Source: Cellvibrio fontiphilus_A
Lineage (GTDB): Bacteria; Pseudomonadota; Gammaproteobacteria; Pseudomonadales; Cellvibrionaceae
Assembly: GCF_042646205.1 (NCBI RefSeq)
Contig: NZ_JBHRTF010000004.1
Span: forward strand, 434,001-498,000
DNA: 64,000 nt
Direction: 5' to 3'
The notes beneath the pieces are model-generated. The model ran no database searches. It saw only the letters and a list, made by a program, of their open reading frames with translations, and had not been told where the DNA came from. The first letter of the stretch is position 1; the number at the start of each line of letters is the position of its first letter. Shown here piece after piece: positions 26,446 to 35,693 of this stretch. The position numbers and the translations under genes were made by a program.

Positions 26446-27527
26446 TGAAAGCGTCTATTTTAGAAAAACTGGATCGACTTAAAGAGCGCTATGAAGAAGT
26501 GAGCGCGCTTTTGTCGGAAGCTGATGTCATCAACAACCAAAATAAGTTTCGCGAGCTTTCCAAAGAGTATGCGGAACTTGAACCGGTAGTGCAGGGTTAT
26601 AAAAATTATTTGCAGTTGCTCGCCAATATCGAAGAGGCCAAACACCTGTTGGTGGATGGTGATGCCGATATGAAAGAAATGGCAGAGGAAGAGTTAAAAG
26701 ACTGCGAGGCACAACTTGAGCCGATGCAATTGGAGTTGCAAAAACTCTTGTTGCCCAAAGATCCTAACGATGAGAAAAACTGCTACCTGGAAATTCGCGC
26801 CGGCACCGGCGGCGATGAAGCAGCGATTTTCTCCGGCGATTTATTTCGTATGTATTCGCGCTATGCTGAAACCCAGGGCTGGCGTGTAGAAGTGCTTAGC
26901 CAGAACGAAGGTGAGCACGGCGGCTACAAAGAAATTATTACGCTGGTCAGCGGGCAGGGCGTGTATTCAAAACTAAAATTTGAGTCGGGCGCTCACCGCG
27001 TACAGCGTGTACCGGAAACCGAATCCCAAGGGCGTATCCATACTTCTGCTTGCACCGTTGCTGTTATGCCGGAAGCGGACGAAATGGAAGAGATCAATAT
27101 CAACAAAGCCGATTTGCGCATCGATACCTTCCGCGCCTCGGGTGCCGGTGGTCAGCACGTTAACAAAACCGATTCGGCGATTCGTATTGTGCACATTCCC
27201 ACTGGTTTGGTCATTGAATGTCAGGACGAGCGCTCGCAACATAAAAACCGCGCGCGTGCGATGAGTTTGCTCGCCACCAAATTAAAAACCATGCAGGAAG
27301 ATGCCGCGCATAAATCGCTCTCCGATGAGCGCCGCAATCTGGTGGGTTCCGGCGACCGCTCCGAGCGTATCCGCACGTACAATTATCCGCAGGGGCGAGT
27401 TACTGACCATCGCATCAACCTTACACTCTATTCGCTGGATGCGATTATGCAGGGTGATCTCAACCCGATTGTTGGCCCTCTTGCCAATGAATACCAAGCT
27501 GATCAGTTGGCGGCGATTGCGGATTAA
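26445..27527 (+). CDS. prfA: Peptide chain release factor 1
   Basis: The 360-residue protein has the stop-codon-reading region RVPETESQGRIHTSACT with the PxT motif of RF1 and the catalytic GGQ loop ASGAGGQHVNKT followed by SAIRI. RF1 reads UAA and UAG. It overlaps hemA and prmC by one base at each side (TAATG), so translation is probably coupled. PrmC, encoded next, methylates the Gln of GGQ. Confidence 0.98.
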   Translation: MKASILEKLDRLKERYEEVSALLSEADVINNQNKFRELSKEYAELEPVVQGYKNYLQLLANIEEAKHLLVDGDADMKEMAEEELKDCEAQLEPMQLELQKLLLPKDPNDEKNCYLEIRAGTGGDEAAIFSGDLFRMYSRYAETQGWRVEVLSQNEGEHGGYKEIITLVSGQGVYSKLKFESGAHRVQRVPETESQGRIHTSACTVAVMPEADEMEEININKADLRIDTFRASGAGGQHVNKTDSAIRIVHIPTGLVIECQDERSQHKNRARAMSLLATKLKTMQEDAAHKSLSDERRNLVGSGDRSERIRTYNYPQGRVTDHRINLTLYSLDAIMQGDLNPIVGPLANEYQADQLAAIAD

Positions 27528-28384
27528 TGCGCGATATTAGTGTTGCACAATGTTTGCAACTTGCAGGCGAGCTGGAGTCGATAAGCGATTCCGCGCGTCT
27601 TGATATCGAACTGATCCTCTGTCATCTGCTGCAAAAAAATCGCACCTATCTGTTTACCTGGCCAGATAAACAATTATCGGCAGAACAGACGGAGATTTTT
27701 TTGCAGCTGTTCAATCGCCGTAAATCCGGCGAGCCAATAGCCCACATTATCGGTCAGCGCGAATTTTGGTCGCTGCCGCTCGCGGTAAATAATTCCACCC
27801 TGATTCCGCGCCCGGATACTGAATTATTAGTCGAGACATTGCTGGAATTATTTGCGCAGGATTCACCACAGCAATTACGTCAGTGTCTGGACTTGGGTAC
27901 AGGAACCGGTGCGATTGTGTTGGCCATTGCAAGCGAAAAACCACACTGGAATTTATTGGGGGTAGATTTTTCGGCAGATGCCGTTGCGCTCGCCCAACAC
28001 AATTGTGAGCAGCTTGGCTTCAAACATGTGACCATTGCGCAAAGCAACTGGTTTGCGCAGATTCCGCAGCAAAAGTTTGACGTAATTGTTAGTAATCCGC
28101 CCTACATAGATCCGCAAGATCCGCACCTTGAACAAGGTGATGTGCGGTTTGAACCACGCTCGGCGCTGGTGGCAGAGAATAGTGGTCTTGCGGATATCGA
28201 ATTGATTCTTCAGCAAAGCTGGGGTTATTTACACGAGCGCGCGTGGCTGTTGCTTGAGCATGGTTTTGATCAGGCGCAGGCGGTGCGCAACTTATTTTTC
28301 AAACGAGGTTTTGTGCAGGTGGAAACCCGGCTAGATCTGGGTGGTAATGAGCGCATCACGCTGGGCAGAAAAGGTCAGGAGTAA
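27527..28384 (+). CDS. prmC: Release-factor glutamine methyltransferase
   Basis: The 285-residue SAM enzyme has an N-terminal helical domain, the SAM site LDLGTGTGAIVLAIA and the substrate motif VSNPPYIDPQDPHL. It methylates the GGQ glutamine of RF1 and RF2. It overlaps prfA by one base and is followed 3 bases later by moeB, as in other gammaproteobacteria. Confidence 0.97.
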   Translation: MRDISVAQCLQLAGELESISDSARLDIELILCHLLQKNRTYLFTWPDKQLSAEQTEIFLQLFNRRKSGEPIAHIIGQREFWSLPLAVNNSTLIPRPDTELLVETLLELFAQDSPQQLRQCLDLGTGTGAIVLAIASEKPHWNLLGVDFSADAVALAQHNCEQLGFKHVTIAQSNWFAQIPQQKFDVIVSNPPYIDPQDPHLEQGDVRFEPRSALVAENSGLADIELILQQSWGYLHERAWLLLEHGFDQAQAVRNLFFKRGFVQVETRLDLGGNERITLGRKGQE

Positions 28385-28387
28385 TTC

Positions 28388-29140
28388 ATGAACGACGAAC
28401 AACTGCTGCGCTACTCGCGTCAGATTATGTTGCCGGATGTGGATCTGGACGGGCAGGAAAAATTATTGGCCGCGCGGGTGTTGATTATCGGTCTGGGCGG
28501 TTTGGGCTCTCCGGTTGCTATGTACCTCGCCGCTGCCGGTGTTGGCCATTTAGTGCTGGCCGATTTTGACGCGGTGGATTTAACCAATTTGCAACGCCAG
28601 ATTGTGCATACTGGTGCGCGACTGGGGATGAACAAAGCGGTATCGGCGGCGCAGGCGTTACGCGAATTAAATCCCGAGGTGCGGGTTGATTGCATCGAAC
28701 AGGTTTTAGATGCAGAAAATCTTGCCGAACAAATCGCGAGTGCCCATGTTGTCGTTGATTGCACTGATAATTTTGCCACGCGCTTTGCGATTAATGCCGC
28801 CTGTGTTGCGGCAAAAGTGCCGCTCGTTTCCGGTGCCGCTATTCGCCTGGAAGGGCAGGTAGCGGTATTCGATTCACGCTCGGCAACTGCACCCTGTTAT
28901 CGCTGTTTATATGCAGAGGACAGCGATGATTTAACCTGCGCAGCCAATGGTGTGCTCGCGCCGCTGGTGGGCATTATCGGCTCCATGCAAGCACTGGAAA
29001 CAATTAAATTAATTTGCGGTTTTGGTACGACCCTCGCCGGGCGTTTATTGCTATTGGATGCGCGCCACAGTCAGTGGCGCGAACTGGCTTTACCTAAAGA
29101 TCCGCAGTGCCCGGTATGTGCTCATTCCGCACCTGTGTAA
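28388..29140 (+). CDS. moeB: Molybdopterin-synthase adenylyltransferase MoeB
   Basis: The 250-residue ThiF/MoeB-family protein has RYSRQIMLPDVDLDGQEKL, the nucleotide loop LIIGLGGLGSPVAMYL, DFDAVDLTNLQRQI with catalytic Arg and Asp, VDCTDNFATRF and zinc-binding pairs CYRC and CPVC. It adenylates the C-terminus of the small molybdopterin synthase subunit. ThiF is an alternative, but the hemA-prfA-prmC-moeB context and zinc motifs favour MoeB. Confidence 0.93.
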   Translation: MNDEQLLRYSRQIMLPDVDLDGQEKLLAARVLIIGLGGLGSPVAMYLAAAGVGHLVLADFDAVDLTNLQRQIVHTGARLGMNKAVSAAQALRELNPEVRVDCIEQVLDAENLAEQIASAHVVVDCTDNFATRFAINAACVAAKVPLVSGAAIRLEGQVAVFDSRSATAPCYRCLYAEDSDDLTCAANGVLAPLVGIIGSMQALETIKLICGFGTTLAGRLLLLDARHSQWRELALPKDPQCPVCAHSAPV

Positions 29141-29225
29141 ATAACTTGTTTTTTGCAATGGTGCCTTTATATTGGCGCCATCCACAGCTTACTCCATTTA
29201 CATTTACTCACTTAAAGGTGTTCTG

Positions 29226-29786
29226 ATGAGCGACGTTCCTTCTGCCTACAAAACCGGTTTTTTCCCCACACTGATTTTTGGTTCGCGCTGGCTACAACTA
29301 CCGCTTTACCTAGGTTTGATTATTGCCCAATGCGCCTACGTATTTCTCTTCCTGAAAGAACTTACACACTTGGTACTTGATGTTAATTCATTAAGTGAAC
29401 AGACCATCATGTTGATCGTGTTGGGTCTGATTGACGTGGTGATGATTTCAAACTTGTTAGTGATGGTGATCGTTGGCGGTTATGAAACGTTTGTATCGCG
29501 CCTGCGTTTGGACGGTCACCCGGATCAACCTGAATGGCTCAGCCATGTAAATGCCACTGTGCTCAAAGTAAAACTGGCGATGGCGATTATCGGTATCTCC
29601 TCAATCCATTTATTAAAAACCTTTATTGAAGCCGGCAATATTGGTATGCCCGGTGCGAAGTTCACCGAAGAAGGCGTGATGTGGCAAACCATCATTCACA
29701 TGACCTTTATTTTCTCCGCCATAGGTATTGCCTACACCGATTGGCTAATGCAAAAAGTAAGTTCAGCCAATAAAAACGGTCATTGA
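29226..29786 (+). CDS. UPF0114 (YqhA/TIGR00645) membrane protein
   Basis: The 186-residue protein has four hydrophobic helices (about 20-45, 62-85, 115-140, 150-170) and the family features FGSRWLQLPLYLGLI and VGGYETFVSRL followed by HPDQPEWLSHVNATVLKVKL. The family function is not established. ATG 29226 has AAAGGTG upstream; an earlier in-frame ATG at 29172 lacks one. It may be monocistronic, starting 85 bases after moeB. Confidence 0.85.
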   Translation: MSDVPSAYKTGFFPTLIFGSRWLQLPLYLGLIIAQCAYVFLFLKELTHLVLDVNSLSEQTIMLIVLGLIDVVMISNLLVMVIVGGYETFVSRLRLDGHPDQPEWLSHVNATVLKVKLAMAIIGISSIHLLKTFIEAGNIGMPGAKFTEEGVMWQTIIHMTFIFSAIGIAYTDWLMQKVSSANKNGH

Positions 29787-29865
29787 TTTTTTGCGCAGTG
29801 CGTTACTCCACGTCTTGGCCTATGCTAGTTTGATGGCGCATGAATTTATACAATAGGAGCGGTTT

Positions 29866-30042
29866 ATGAACGTTGAAGTCGGTGGTTTTTTAGGGCTTGT
29901 TCTGCTGATCTGTGTGGTTTATGCGATTGTGAAAACTACCCAGAGTCGCGCCAGCACCGGCGCTAAAGTGATTTGGATTGTGGTGTTGTTGCTCTTGCCT
30001 TTGTTGGGTTTTATTTTGTGGTTTTTATTTGGCCCCAAATAA
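29866..30042 (+). CDS. Small two-helix PLDc_N-type membrane protein (58 aa)
   Basis: A short frame reads MNVEVGGFLGLVLLICVVYA at its start and ends LGFILWFLFGPK. It has two hydrophobic helices around a polar turn with a Gln-Ser-Arg. This pattern matches the PLD nuclease N-terminal domain family of small free-standing membrane proteins. An AGGAGC sequence lies seven bases before the ATG, giving strong support for translation. Function is unknown. Confidence 0.8.
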   Translation: MNVEVGGFLGLVLLICVVYAIVKTTQSRASTGAKVIWIVVLLLLPLLGFILWFLFGPK

Positions 30043-30142
30043 AATCCGGGTTAACCGACCTACTGCAGTAGCCGCTCGGGTATAGCTGGTGCAGTTGTGA
30101 TTGGCAGGCGAATCCTGGCCTGCCATTTTCAAAAAACAAAAA

Positions 30143-31144
30143 CTAATTAAAAAATCCTTTCTTTAATTCCGCATGTTGTTGCGGTTGTAACCGCGGGCCA
30201 AATTGTGAAACGACTTTGGCTGCTGCATGGTTGGCAAACTCTGCGGCGGCCTTGAAGTTTCTCCCTTGATTGATGGCATACAAAAATGCACCGGCAAACA
30301 TATCGCCGGCACCATTGGTGTCCACCGGAGTCGTTTTTGCGCCGGGCACTTGGATTAATTCATTGCCATCAAATACCAGCGCGCCTTCGGCGCCGCAGGT
30401 GATGGCGAATTGTTTGCAGTATTTTTTCAGCGCCATGCAGGCGTCTTCCAGGTTATGGGTTTTGGTAAAACCTATGGCTTCATCGCGATTGCAAAAAATT
30501 AAATCCACGCCCTCACCAATCATTTCCACCAGCCCGTCATAGAAAAATTGCACCATCGCCGGGTCGGATAAGCTCAGTGCCGTTTTGGTGTTGTTGGCTT
30601 CGGCTTGCTTGCGCAACTCAATCGCGGCGGCGCGCCCGCTCATGGAGCTGACCAAATAGCCTTCGATGTAAACGTAATGCGATTGGGCAATGGCATCGAG
30701 ATCCAATTCGTCAACCGAGAGGGTTTCGCTAATGCCGAGGAAAGTATTCATGGTGCGCTCGGCATCGGGGGTAATCATCACCAGACATTTGCCGGTAATA
30801 CCCGCGGGCGGCGTGATATGGCTTGGGGTTTTTACGCCGGCGGCGTGAATATCATTTAAGTAAAACGCGCCATTGTCGTCATTAGCGACTTTGCAGGAGT
30901 AAAAATTGTCACAGCCAAAATAGCTGGCAGCGATGATGGTATTTGCGGCGGAGCCACCGCTGGCGCGATGGGAGGCTACCAGATGATCGCTCAGGTATTC
31001 GATGAGATCTTTCTGGCGCGCTTCGTCCACCAGCGTCATCACACCTTTGGCAACGGCCATGCGGGTGAGGTCGGTATCGGTGAGGGTGATTTCGGTATCG
31101 ACCAGCGCGGCGCCTATGCCGTAGATATGATATTGCTTGCTCAT
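30143..31144 (-). CDS. PfkB-family nucleoside/sugar kinase (adenosine kinase-like)
   Basis: The 333-residue kinase has the PfkB signatures: ASGGSAANTIIAASYFG near the N-terminus and DTNGAGDMFAGAFLYAINQG with the catalytic Asp in the C-terminal anion hole. The sequence (YHIYGIGAALVDTE, LSLSDPAMVQFF, LIFCNRDEAIGFT) resembles proteobacterial proteins annotated as adenosine kinase. The ATG at 31144 has AAGG eight bases upstream and starts at the first beta strand; the frame is open upstream to 31270. Substrate is inferred from family resemblance only. Confidence 0.85.
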   Translation of the reverse strand: MSKQYHIYGIGAALVDTEITLTDTDLTRMAVAKGVMTLVDEARQKDLIEYLSDHLVASHRASGGSAANTIIAASYFGCDNFYSCKVANDDNGAFYLNDIHAAGVKTPSHITPPAGITGKCLVMITPDAERTMNTFLGISETLSVDELDLDAIAQSHYVYIEGYLVSSMSGRAAAIELRKQAEANNTKTALSLSDPAMVQFFYDGLVEMIGEGVDLIFCNRDEAIGFTKTHNLEDACMALKKYCKQFAITCGAEGALVFDGNELIQVPGAKTTPVDTNGAGDMFAGAFLYAINQGRNFKAAAEFANHAAAKVVSQFGPRLQPQQHAELKKGFFN

Positions 31145-31303
31145 GTGAATGCCTTGGAGGAGTGAATGTAAAGTGAAAACCGGCGGCATTATGCAAAATT
31201 CAATTCGCGCTATAAAGCGCTTGCCCTTTGTCTCGCATTCAGCGGGGGTGGCAGTTAAACTTGCGCACAAATTTTTAGCCCCTCTATTTCTAAGATTCTC
31301 CCC

Positions 31304-33676
31304 ATGACCAAACGCCGTGTTAGCACCAGTCGCTCCAGCTCCAGCCGTTCAAACAAGGGCCGCGCCAAATCCTCCAGCCGGCGTACAACCTGGGCTTTGG
31401 CACGTATTTGGATTGTCTACGGCCTGTTGCTGTTAGTCGCCCTGCTGGGGGTGTGGACGCTCTATCTGGATTCGGTTGTGCGCTCCAAATTTGAGGGCAA
31501 AAAGTGGTCGCTGCCGGCGCGAGTTTATGCGCGCCCGCTGGAATTGTATTTGGGGCAATCGCTGTCGCCGGTGTTATTTGAGCAGGAGCTACGCGCGCTG
31601 GGGTATCGCTTTGAGGGCAATATTAACGCGCCGGGGCAGGTGGTTAAAAAAGTGAGCGCTGGCTCCAATGAGGTGACTTACCACATCCACAGCCGCGGTT
31701 TTAATTTTTGGGATAAAACCGAACCTGCGCAAAAATTTATGCTGCGCGTTGCCAATGGCAGTGTGCAGGGGCTTATCAATTTGGCGGGTGGCGATTTACC
31801 GCTGGTACGTTTGGAGCCGGAAGAGATTGGCGGCTTTTATCCGGCCGATAAAGAGGATCGCCTGCTGGTGCGTCTGGCTGACCTGCCTCCGCTGTTGGGC
31901 GAGACGCTGCTGGCGGTGGAGGACAAACATTTCCTCGATCATCGCGGCGTATCGCCCTTGGCGATTTTGCGCGCGGCCTGGGTGAATACCACCAGCGGCG
32001 GGGTGGTGCAGGGCGGTAGTACCATCACCCAGCAATTGGTGAAAAACTTTTACCTCACTAATGAGCAGAGTCTGCTGCGCCGCAAAATTCCGGAAGCGAT
32101 TATGGCGATCTTGCTGGAGGTGCATTACAGCAAATCCGAGATTCTGGAAACTTACATCAATGAAGTGTTTTTAGGCCAAAGCGGTGCGCGCTCGATTAAT
32201 GGTTTTGCGCTGGGCGCCCAGCATTATTTCCGCAAGCCATTGCGCGAGCTGGATACCCATGAACTGGCGCTGCTGGTTGGGTTGGTCAAAGGTGCCTCCT
32301 ACTACAACCCCTGGCGCAATCCTGAGCGCGCCAAGGCCCGGCGCAATGTGGTGTTGGGGGTAATGCATCAAGAGGGGTTGATCGATGCGGCGCAACTCAA
32401 GCGCGCCCAGGCGGCACCGCTCGGCATAGTGGCCGAGGGTGAATCGCGCACCACGACTTATCCCGCGTTTATGGAGCTGGTCAAACGCCAGCTGAATCAG
32501 GACTACAACGAAGAGGATCTGCGCAGCGAAGGCCTGCGGATTTTTACCAGCCTGTCGCCCATGGTGCAGCGTCAGGCTGAGCGCGCTATGCAGGCGCGCC
32601 TGCCGGAATTGGAAAAGCGTTTCAAAACCAAAAATGTACAAGCCAGTATGGTGGTGACCTCGGTCGGCGGTGGCGAGATCCTGGCACTGCTGGGGGATCG
32701 CAACCCGCGCTTTGTGGGCTTTAACCGCGCGCTGGATGCCAAGCGCCAGATTGGCTCGCTAATGAAGCCTTTTGTCTTCCTCGCGGCGCTGGAGCAACCC
32801 CAGAAATACCATCTGGCGACCACGGTGAGCGACGACCCGGTGAGTTACAAATCCGGTGGCAAATGGTGGGCGCCACAAAATGCCGATAAACAAAACCACG
32901 GCGATATCCCGCTCTACAAGGCGCTGGCCTTCTCCTACAACCAGGCCACTGCGCGCCTTGGTATGACCCTCGGGCTGGATACAGTCGCCCAGGTGGTCAA
33001 GCGCGCCGGTTACGCGGGCGATGTGCCAGCACTACCGGCCATGCTGTTAGGTTCGGTGGAGATGTCGCCGCTGGAAGTGGCCGGGATTTATCACACCCTC
33101 GCCGCGGAAGGTGTTTACACCCCGCTGAATGCGATTCGCGAAGTGCTGGCGGCGGATGGCAAGCCGCTCAAGCGCTACCCGCTGCAGCTGGAGCAGCGTT
33201 TTGACACCGAAACCATCTTCCAGCTGCAGTACGCCATGCAGCGCACCATGCGCGAAGGAACCGGGCGCAGTGCCTACAACCAGTTGCCGGCAAGCCTTGA
33301 AGTGGCGGGTAAAACCGGCACGACTAACGAGCAGCGCGACAGCTGGTTTGCTGGCTACAGCGGTGAGCACCTGGCGGTGGTCTGGCTCGGGCGCGATGAC
33401 AACAGCGCCACCCCGCTGAGCGGCGCTGGCGGCGCCCTGCAGGTGTGGACTGAGTTTATGAAACAGTTGCCCAGCCAGAGCTTGCCGCAGGAACCGCCAC
33501 CGGGTGTGAGTTTTGATTGGTTGGATGGCGCCAGCGGCAAGCTCAGTGCCGAAGGCTGTATAGGCGCTGTTTGGCTGCCGCTGCGCGACGACGCCCGCCC
33601 GCAAGAGTCGGCCAGCTGCCTGCTGCCCAACAGCAATAATCCGGTTAAAAATTTCTGGCAGCGTTTGGTCAACTAG
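31304..33676 (+). CDS. mrcB: Penicillin-binding protein 1B
   Basis: The 790-residue bifunctional peptidoglycan synthase has a basic cytoplasmic tail, one membrane helix (about 43-62) and a UB2H region with WSLPARVYARPLEL. The GT51 glycosyltransferase has the catalytic Glu in AVEDKHFLDHRGVS and QGGSTITQQLVKN. The transpeptidase has SLMKP with catalytic Ser near 485, SYNQ and KTGTTN near 669. The UB2H region identifies class PBP1b, which is activated by LpoB. It is divergent from the PfkB kinase gene. Length is close to that of the E. coli protein. Confidence 0.96.
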   Translation: MTKRRVSTSRSSSSRSNKGRAKSSSRRTTWALARIWIVYGLLLLVALLGVWTLYLDSVVRSKFEGKKWSLPARVYARPLELYLGQSLSPVLFEQELRALGYRFEGNINAPGQVVKKVSAGSNEVTYHIHSRGFNFWDKTEPAQKFMLRVANGSVQGLINLAGGDLPLVRLEPEEIGGFYPADKEDRLLVRLADLPPLLGETLLAVEDKHFLDHRGVSPLAILRAAWVNTTSGGVVQGGSTITQQLVKNFYLTNEQSLLRRKIPEAIMAILLEVHYSKSEILETYINEVFLGQSGARSINGFALGAQHYFRKPLRELDTHELALLVGLVKGASYYNPWRNPERAKARRNVVLGVMHQEGLIDAAQLKRAQAAPLGIVAEGESRTTTYPAFMELVKRQLNQDYNEEDLRSEGLRIFTSLSPMVQRQAERAMQARLPELEKRFKTKNVQASMVVTSVGGGEILALLGDRNPRFVGFNRALDAKRQIGSLMKPFVFLAALEQPQKYHLATTVSDDPVSYKSGGKWWAPQNADKQNHGDIPLYKALAFSYNQATARLGMTLGLDTVAQVVKRAGYAGDVPALPAMLLGSVEMSPLEVAGIYHTLAAEGVYTPLNAIREVLAADGKPLKRYPLQLEQRFDTETIFQLQYAMQRTMREGTGRSAYNQLPASLEVAGKTGTTNEQRDSWFAGYSGEHLAVVWLGRDDNSATPLSGAGGALQVWTEFMKQLPSQSLPQEPPPGVSFDWLDGASGKLSAEGCIGAVWLPLRDDARPQESASCLLPNSNNPVKNFWQRLVN

Positions 33677-33812
33677 TCATTATTGGCGGGCGATGGCGCC
33701 TAAAAAAATAAATCACTCAGGTGAATCCGGCGCTCGCTAGACTGTGTCCTAGTGAGTGAGTTGGGGGCAAATATGATTATCCTGCCCGGATTTTTCCTGA
33801 GAGGTTTTTCCC

Positions 33813-34559
33813 ATGACATTATTTCCTCGCGTCGCATATCGCCTGTTGGCCATAGCCGGCGTCACGCTAGTCGGGTTTATGCCCCTGGCCCATGCTTTTT
33901 CTGCACAGGCAGCGGAGCTGGAGGGCACAGTCGTTCCCATCGATTCCCCGGCGCTTCAGGCCAGTAGCGACAGCCAAGCTTCCGCTGCTGCTGCGACCCT
34001 GCCGGCAGAAGTTGCGCCATCGCCCGCTGCGCCCCCGGTAGCCCCAGAACCGCCGCATCATCCGCAACACGGCGATTGGGAACGGGAGCTGGAGGCCGGT
34101 CTGAAAGGGGCTTTTGGCGGCCATCAGCAAAATGATTATGAAGACGCCGTCCAAACGGCCGTGCTGATTCCGCTATTTGCAGTGATTTTCATTTTTGGCG
34201 GCCCGGTTTTCCTGATTTGTTATTTGATCTCCAAGCGCTACCACTATCGCCAACTGCGCCAGCAGAACATCAACAACAATATCGATAAATTACTTGCCGC
34301 CGGCCGCGATATCCCGGTGGAGCTGCTGCGTGGCGATGAACCCAAAGGCGCCGACGATAACGGCAACCGCAGCAAAGGTATTCGCAACATTTGTCTGGGC
34401 GCCGGGTGGTTCCTATTCCTGACCATTATGGTGGGCTTTGATGTAGGCTCGCTGGCGTTTATCTGGATTGCCTTGGGTGTATCCCAAGTATTGATTTGGT
34501 ACCTGAACCAGCCCAAAGCCGGGCAGTCGCTTGCACCACAGGTTGAGCAGCAGGACTAA
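33813..34559 (+). CDS. DUF6249-type membrane protein with Ala/Pro-rich periplasmic segment
   Basis: The 248-residue protein has an N-terminal signal or anchor helix, an Ala/Pro/Ser-rich segment (about 45-88), then three hydrophobic helices. The helix pair with IPLFAVIFIFGGPVFLICYL and RDIPVELLRGDEP between them is like DUF6249 proteins, commonly encoded next to ECF sigma factors. It starts a three-gene operon, ending six bases before the sigma gene. GAGAGG precedes the ATG. Function is unknown. Confidence 0.7.
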   Translation: MTLFPRVAYRLLAIAGVTLVGFMPLAHAFSAQAAELEGTVVPIDSPALQASSDSQASAAAATLPAEVAPSPAAPPVAPEPPHHPQHGDWERELEAGLKGAFGGHQQNDYEDAVQTAVLIPLFAVIFIFGGPVFLICYLISKRYHYRQLRQQNINNNIDKLLAAGRDIPVELLRGDEPKGADDNGNRSKGIRNICLGAGWFLFLTIMVGFDVGSLAFIWIALGVSQVLIWYLNQPKAGQSLAPQVEQQD

Positions 34560-34565
34560 ACGGCA

Positions 34566-35114
34566 ATGTCCCTTTCCGATCAGGAATTAATTGCGCGGGT
34601 GGTAAACCGCCGGGATCAGCACGCCTTCGCGCAGCTGGTCCTGCGGTACCAGTCGGCCTTGCGTATCTGGGCGCGGCGCCTGTGCAACGGCGACACCCAC
34701 CTCGCAGACGATTTGGCGCAGGAGACCTTTATGAAGGCCTACGCCGCGCTGGGTGCGTTTCGTGCAGAGGCCAAGTTCTCCACCTGGCTGTATCGCATCG
34801 CCTTTAATATTGCGGCGAATCGCTGGCGCGCCAAAAAAATAGAATGGTGTGAACTGGATGAAAACGAGGAAATCGAAGCAGAGCAGTGCAGCGTAAAACA
34901 ATTCCATGCACAAAAAGACGTGGAGGCCGCCATGCAAAGCCTGAGCGCGGGCCAGCAGTTAGCCATTCGCCTCTGTTACGAGGACGGCTTCTCCCATGAG
35001 GAAGCGGCGAGTATTATGGGTATTCCTCTCGGTACCGTAAAAACCCACATAGCGCGCGGCAAAACCAAGCTGCAAAGCCTTTTGGCATCCTGGCAGGATG
35101 CCTTGCCGCACTAA
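34566..35114 (+). CDS. ECF-type RNA polymerase sigma factor
   Basis: The 182-residue sigma factor has region 2 (HLADDLAQETFMKAYAAL, FSTWLYRIAFNIAANRWR) and region 4 (LSAGQQLAIRLCYEDGFSHE, GIPLGTVKTHIARGKTKL). It lacks regions 1 and 3, as expected for ECF sigma factors. The membrane proteins encoded on either side are candidates for signal sensing or anti-sigma function. Its target promoters are unknown, but the operon itself is the usual first target. Confidence 0.93.
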   Translation: MSLSDQELIARVVNRRDQHAFAQLVLRYQSALRIWARRLCNGDTHLADDLAQETFMKAYAALGAFRAEAKFSTWLYRIAFNIAANRWRAKKIEWCELDENEEIEAEQCSVKQFHAQKDVEAAMQSLSAGQQLAIRLCYEDGFSHEEAASIMGIPLGTVKTHIARGKTKLQSLLASWQDALPH

Positions 35115-35134
35115 CCAGCCAAGTGAGGTTGACG

Positions 35135-35488
35135 ATGAATGACAATGAGTTGAAACAACACATGAATCGCGAAGATCCCTTCGATAACTTTCTTCGCCAG
35201 CAATTGCACAGCAATTACATAGACGACAATGGTTTTGCTGCCCAGGTGATGGCCTCCCTGCCGGCACAAAAACCGCTCAAGCCTTGGCTGGAAAAAGCAC
35301 TTATCGCCCTGCCGGTCGCGATAATTGCCTTTTTGGTATTGCGTCACTTGCCTTGGCGCGACCTGGTACAGCCGGTTTACGCCTGGTTTTTACTGCTGGA
35401 TATGACCAGTTTGATCAGTATTGCGATTGCAATATTTTTTGCCTTGGTGGTCGCCCCCGTCGCGTGGATTCTTAACAGCGATAGCTGA
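35135..35488 (+). CDS. Small membrane protein after ECF sigma factor, candidate anti-sigma factor
   Basis: The 117-residue protein has a soluble N-terminal part (about 1-50, containing MNREDPFDNFLRQQL) and two membrane helices (about 55-75 and 90-112). The short cytoplasmic head followed by membrane helices fits an anti-sigma role, but no zinc-binding HxxxCxxC motif is present, so it is not a classic ZAS domain. ATG 35135 has GAGG six bases ahead; GTG 35123 is less likely. It is 20 bases after the sigma gene and closes the operon before a strong terminator. Confidence 0.65.
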   Translation: MNDNELKQHMNREDPFDNFLRQQLHSNYIDDNGFAAQVMASLPAQKPLKPWLEKALIALPVAIIAFLVLRHLPWRDLVQPVYAWFLLLDMTSLISIAIAIFFALVVAPVAWILNSDS

Positions 35489-35527
35489 CGCTGTCTTGAT
35501 TTAATTGTATCGCCAGGCCTTGTTGTT

Positions 35528-35562
35528 AAAACGCCTAATCACCAAAAGTGATTAGGCGTTTT
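35528..35562 (+). terminator. Rho-independent terminator of the ECF operon
   Basis: AACGCCTAATCAC pairs perfectly with GTGATTAGGCGTT around CAAAA and is followed by nine T. It is among the strongest terminators in the window and lies 40 bases after the last gene of the operon. Confidence 0.93.
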
Positions 35563-35693
35563 TTTTTAAGCGTCAAAAAATATTATCGTCAGAAACAATT
35601 GAAAATATTGGAAAAATTCCTTTGGCGTTTTTTTGCACAACACAAATGCCGCTGCTATAAACAAGTGCATAACTATATTTCTTGGGGATACCA

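Noticed and set aside
28388..29140. ThiF rather than MoeB
   Set aside because: Zinc Cys pairs are shared by both, but the prmC neighbourhood and closest recalled sequence favour MoeB, and no thiamin genes are near.
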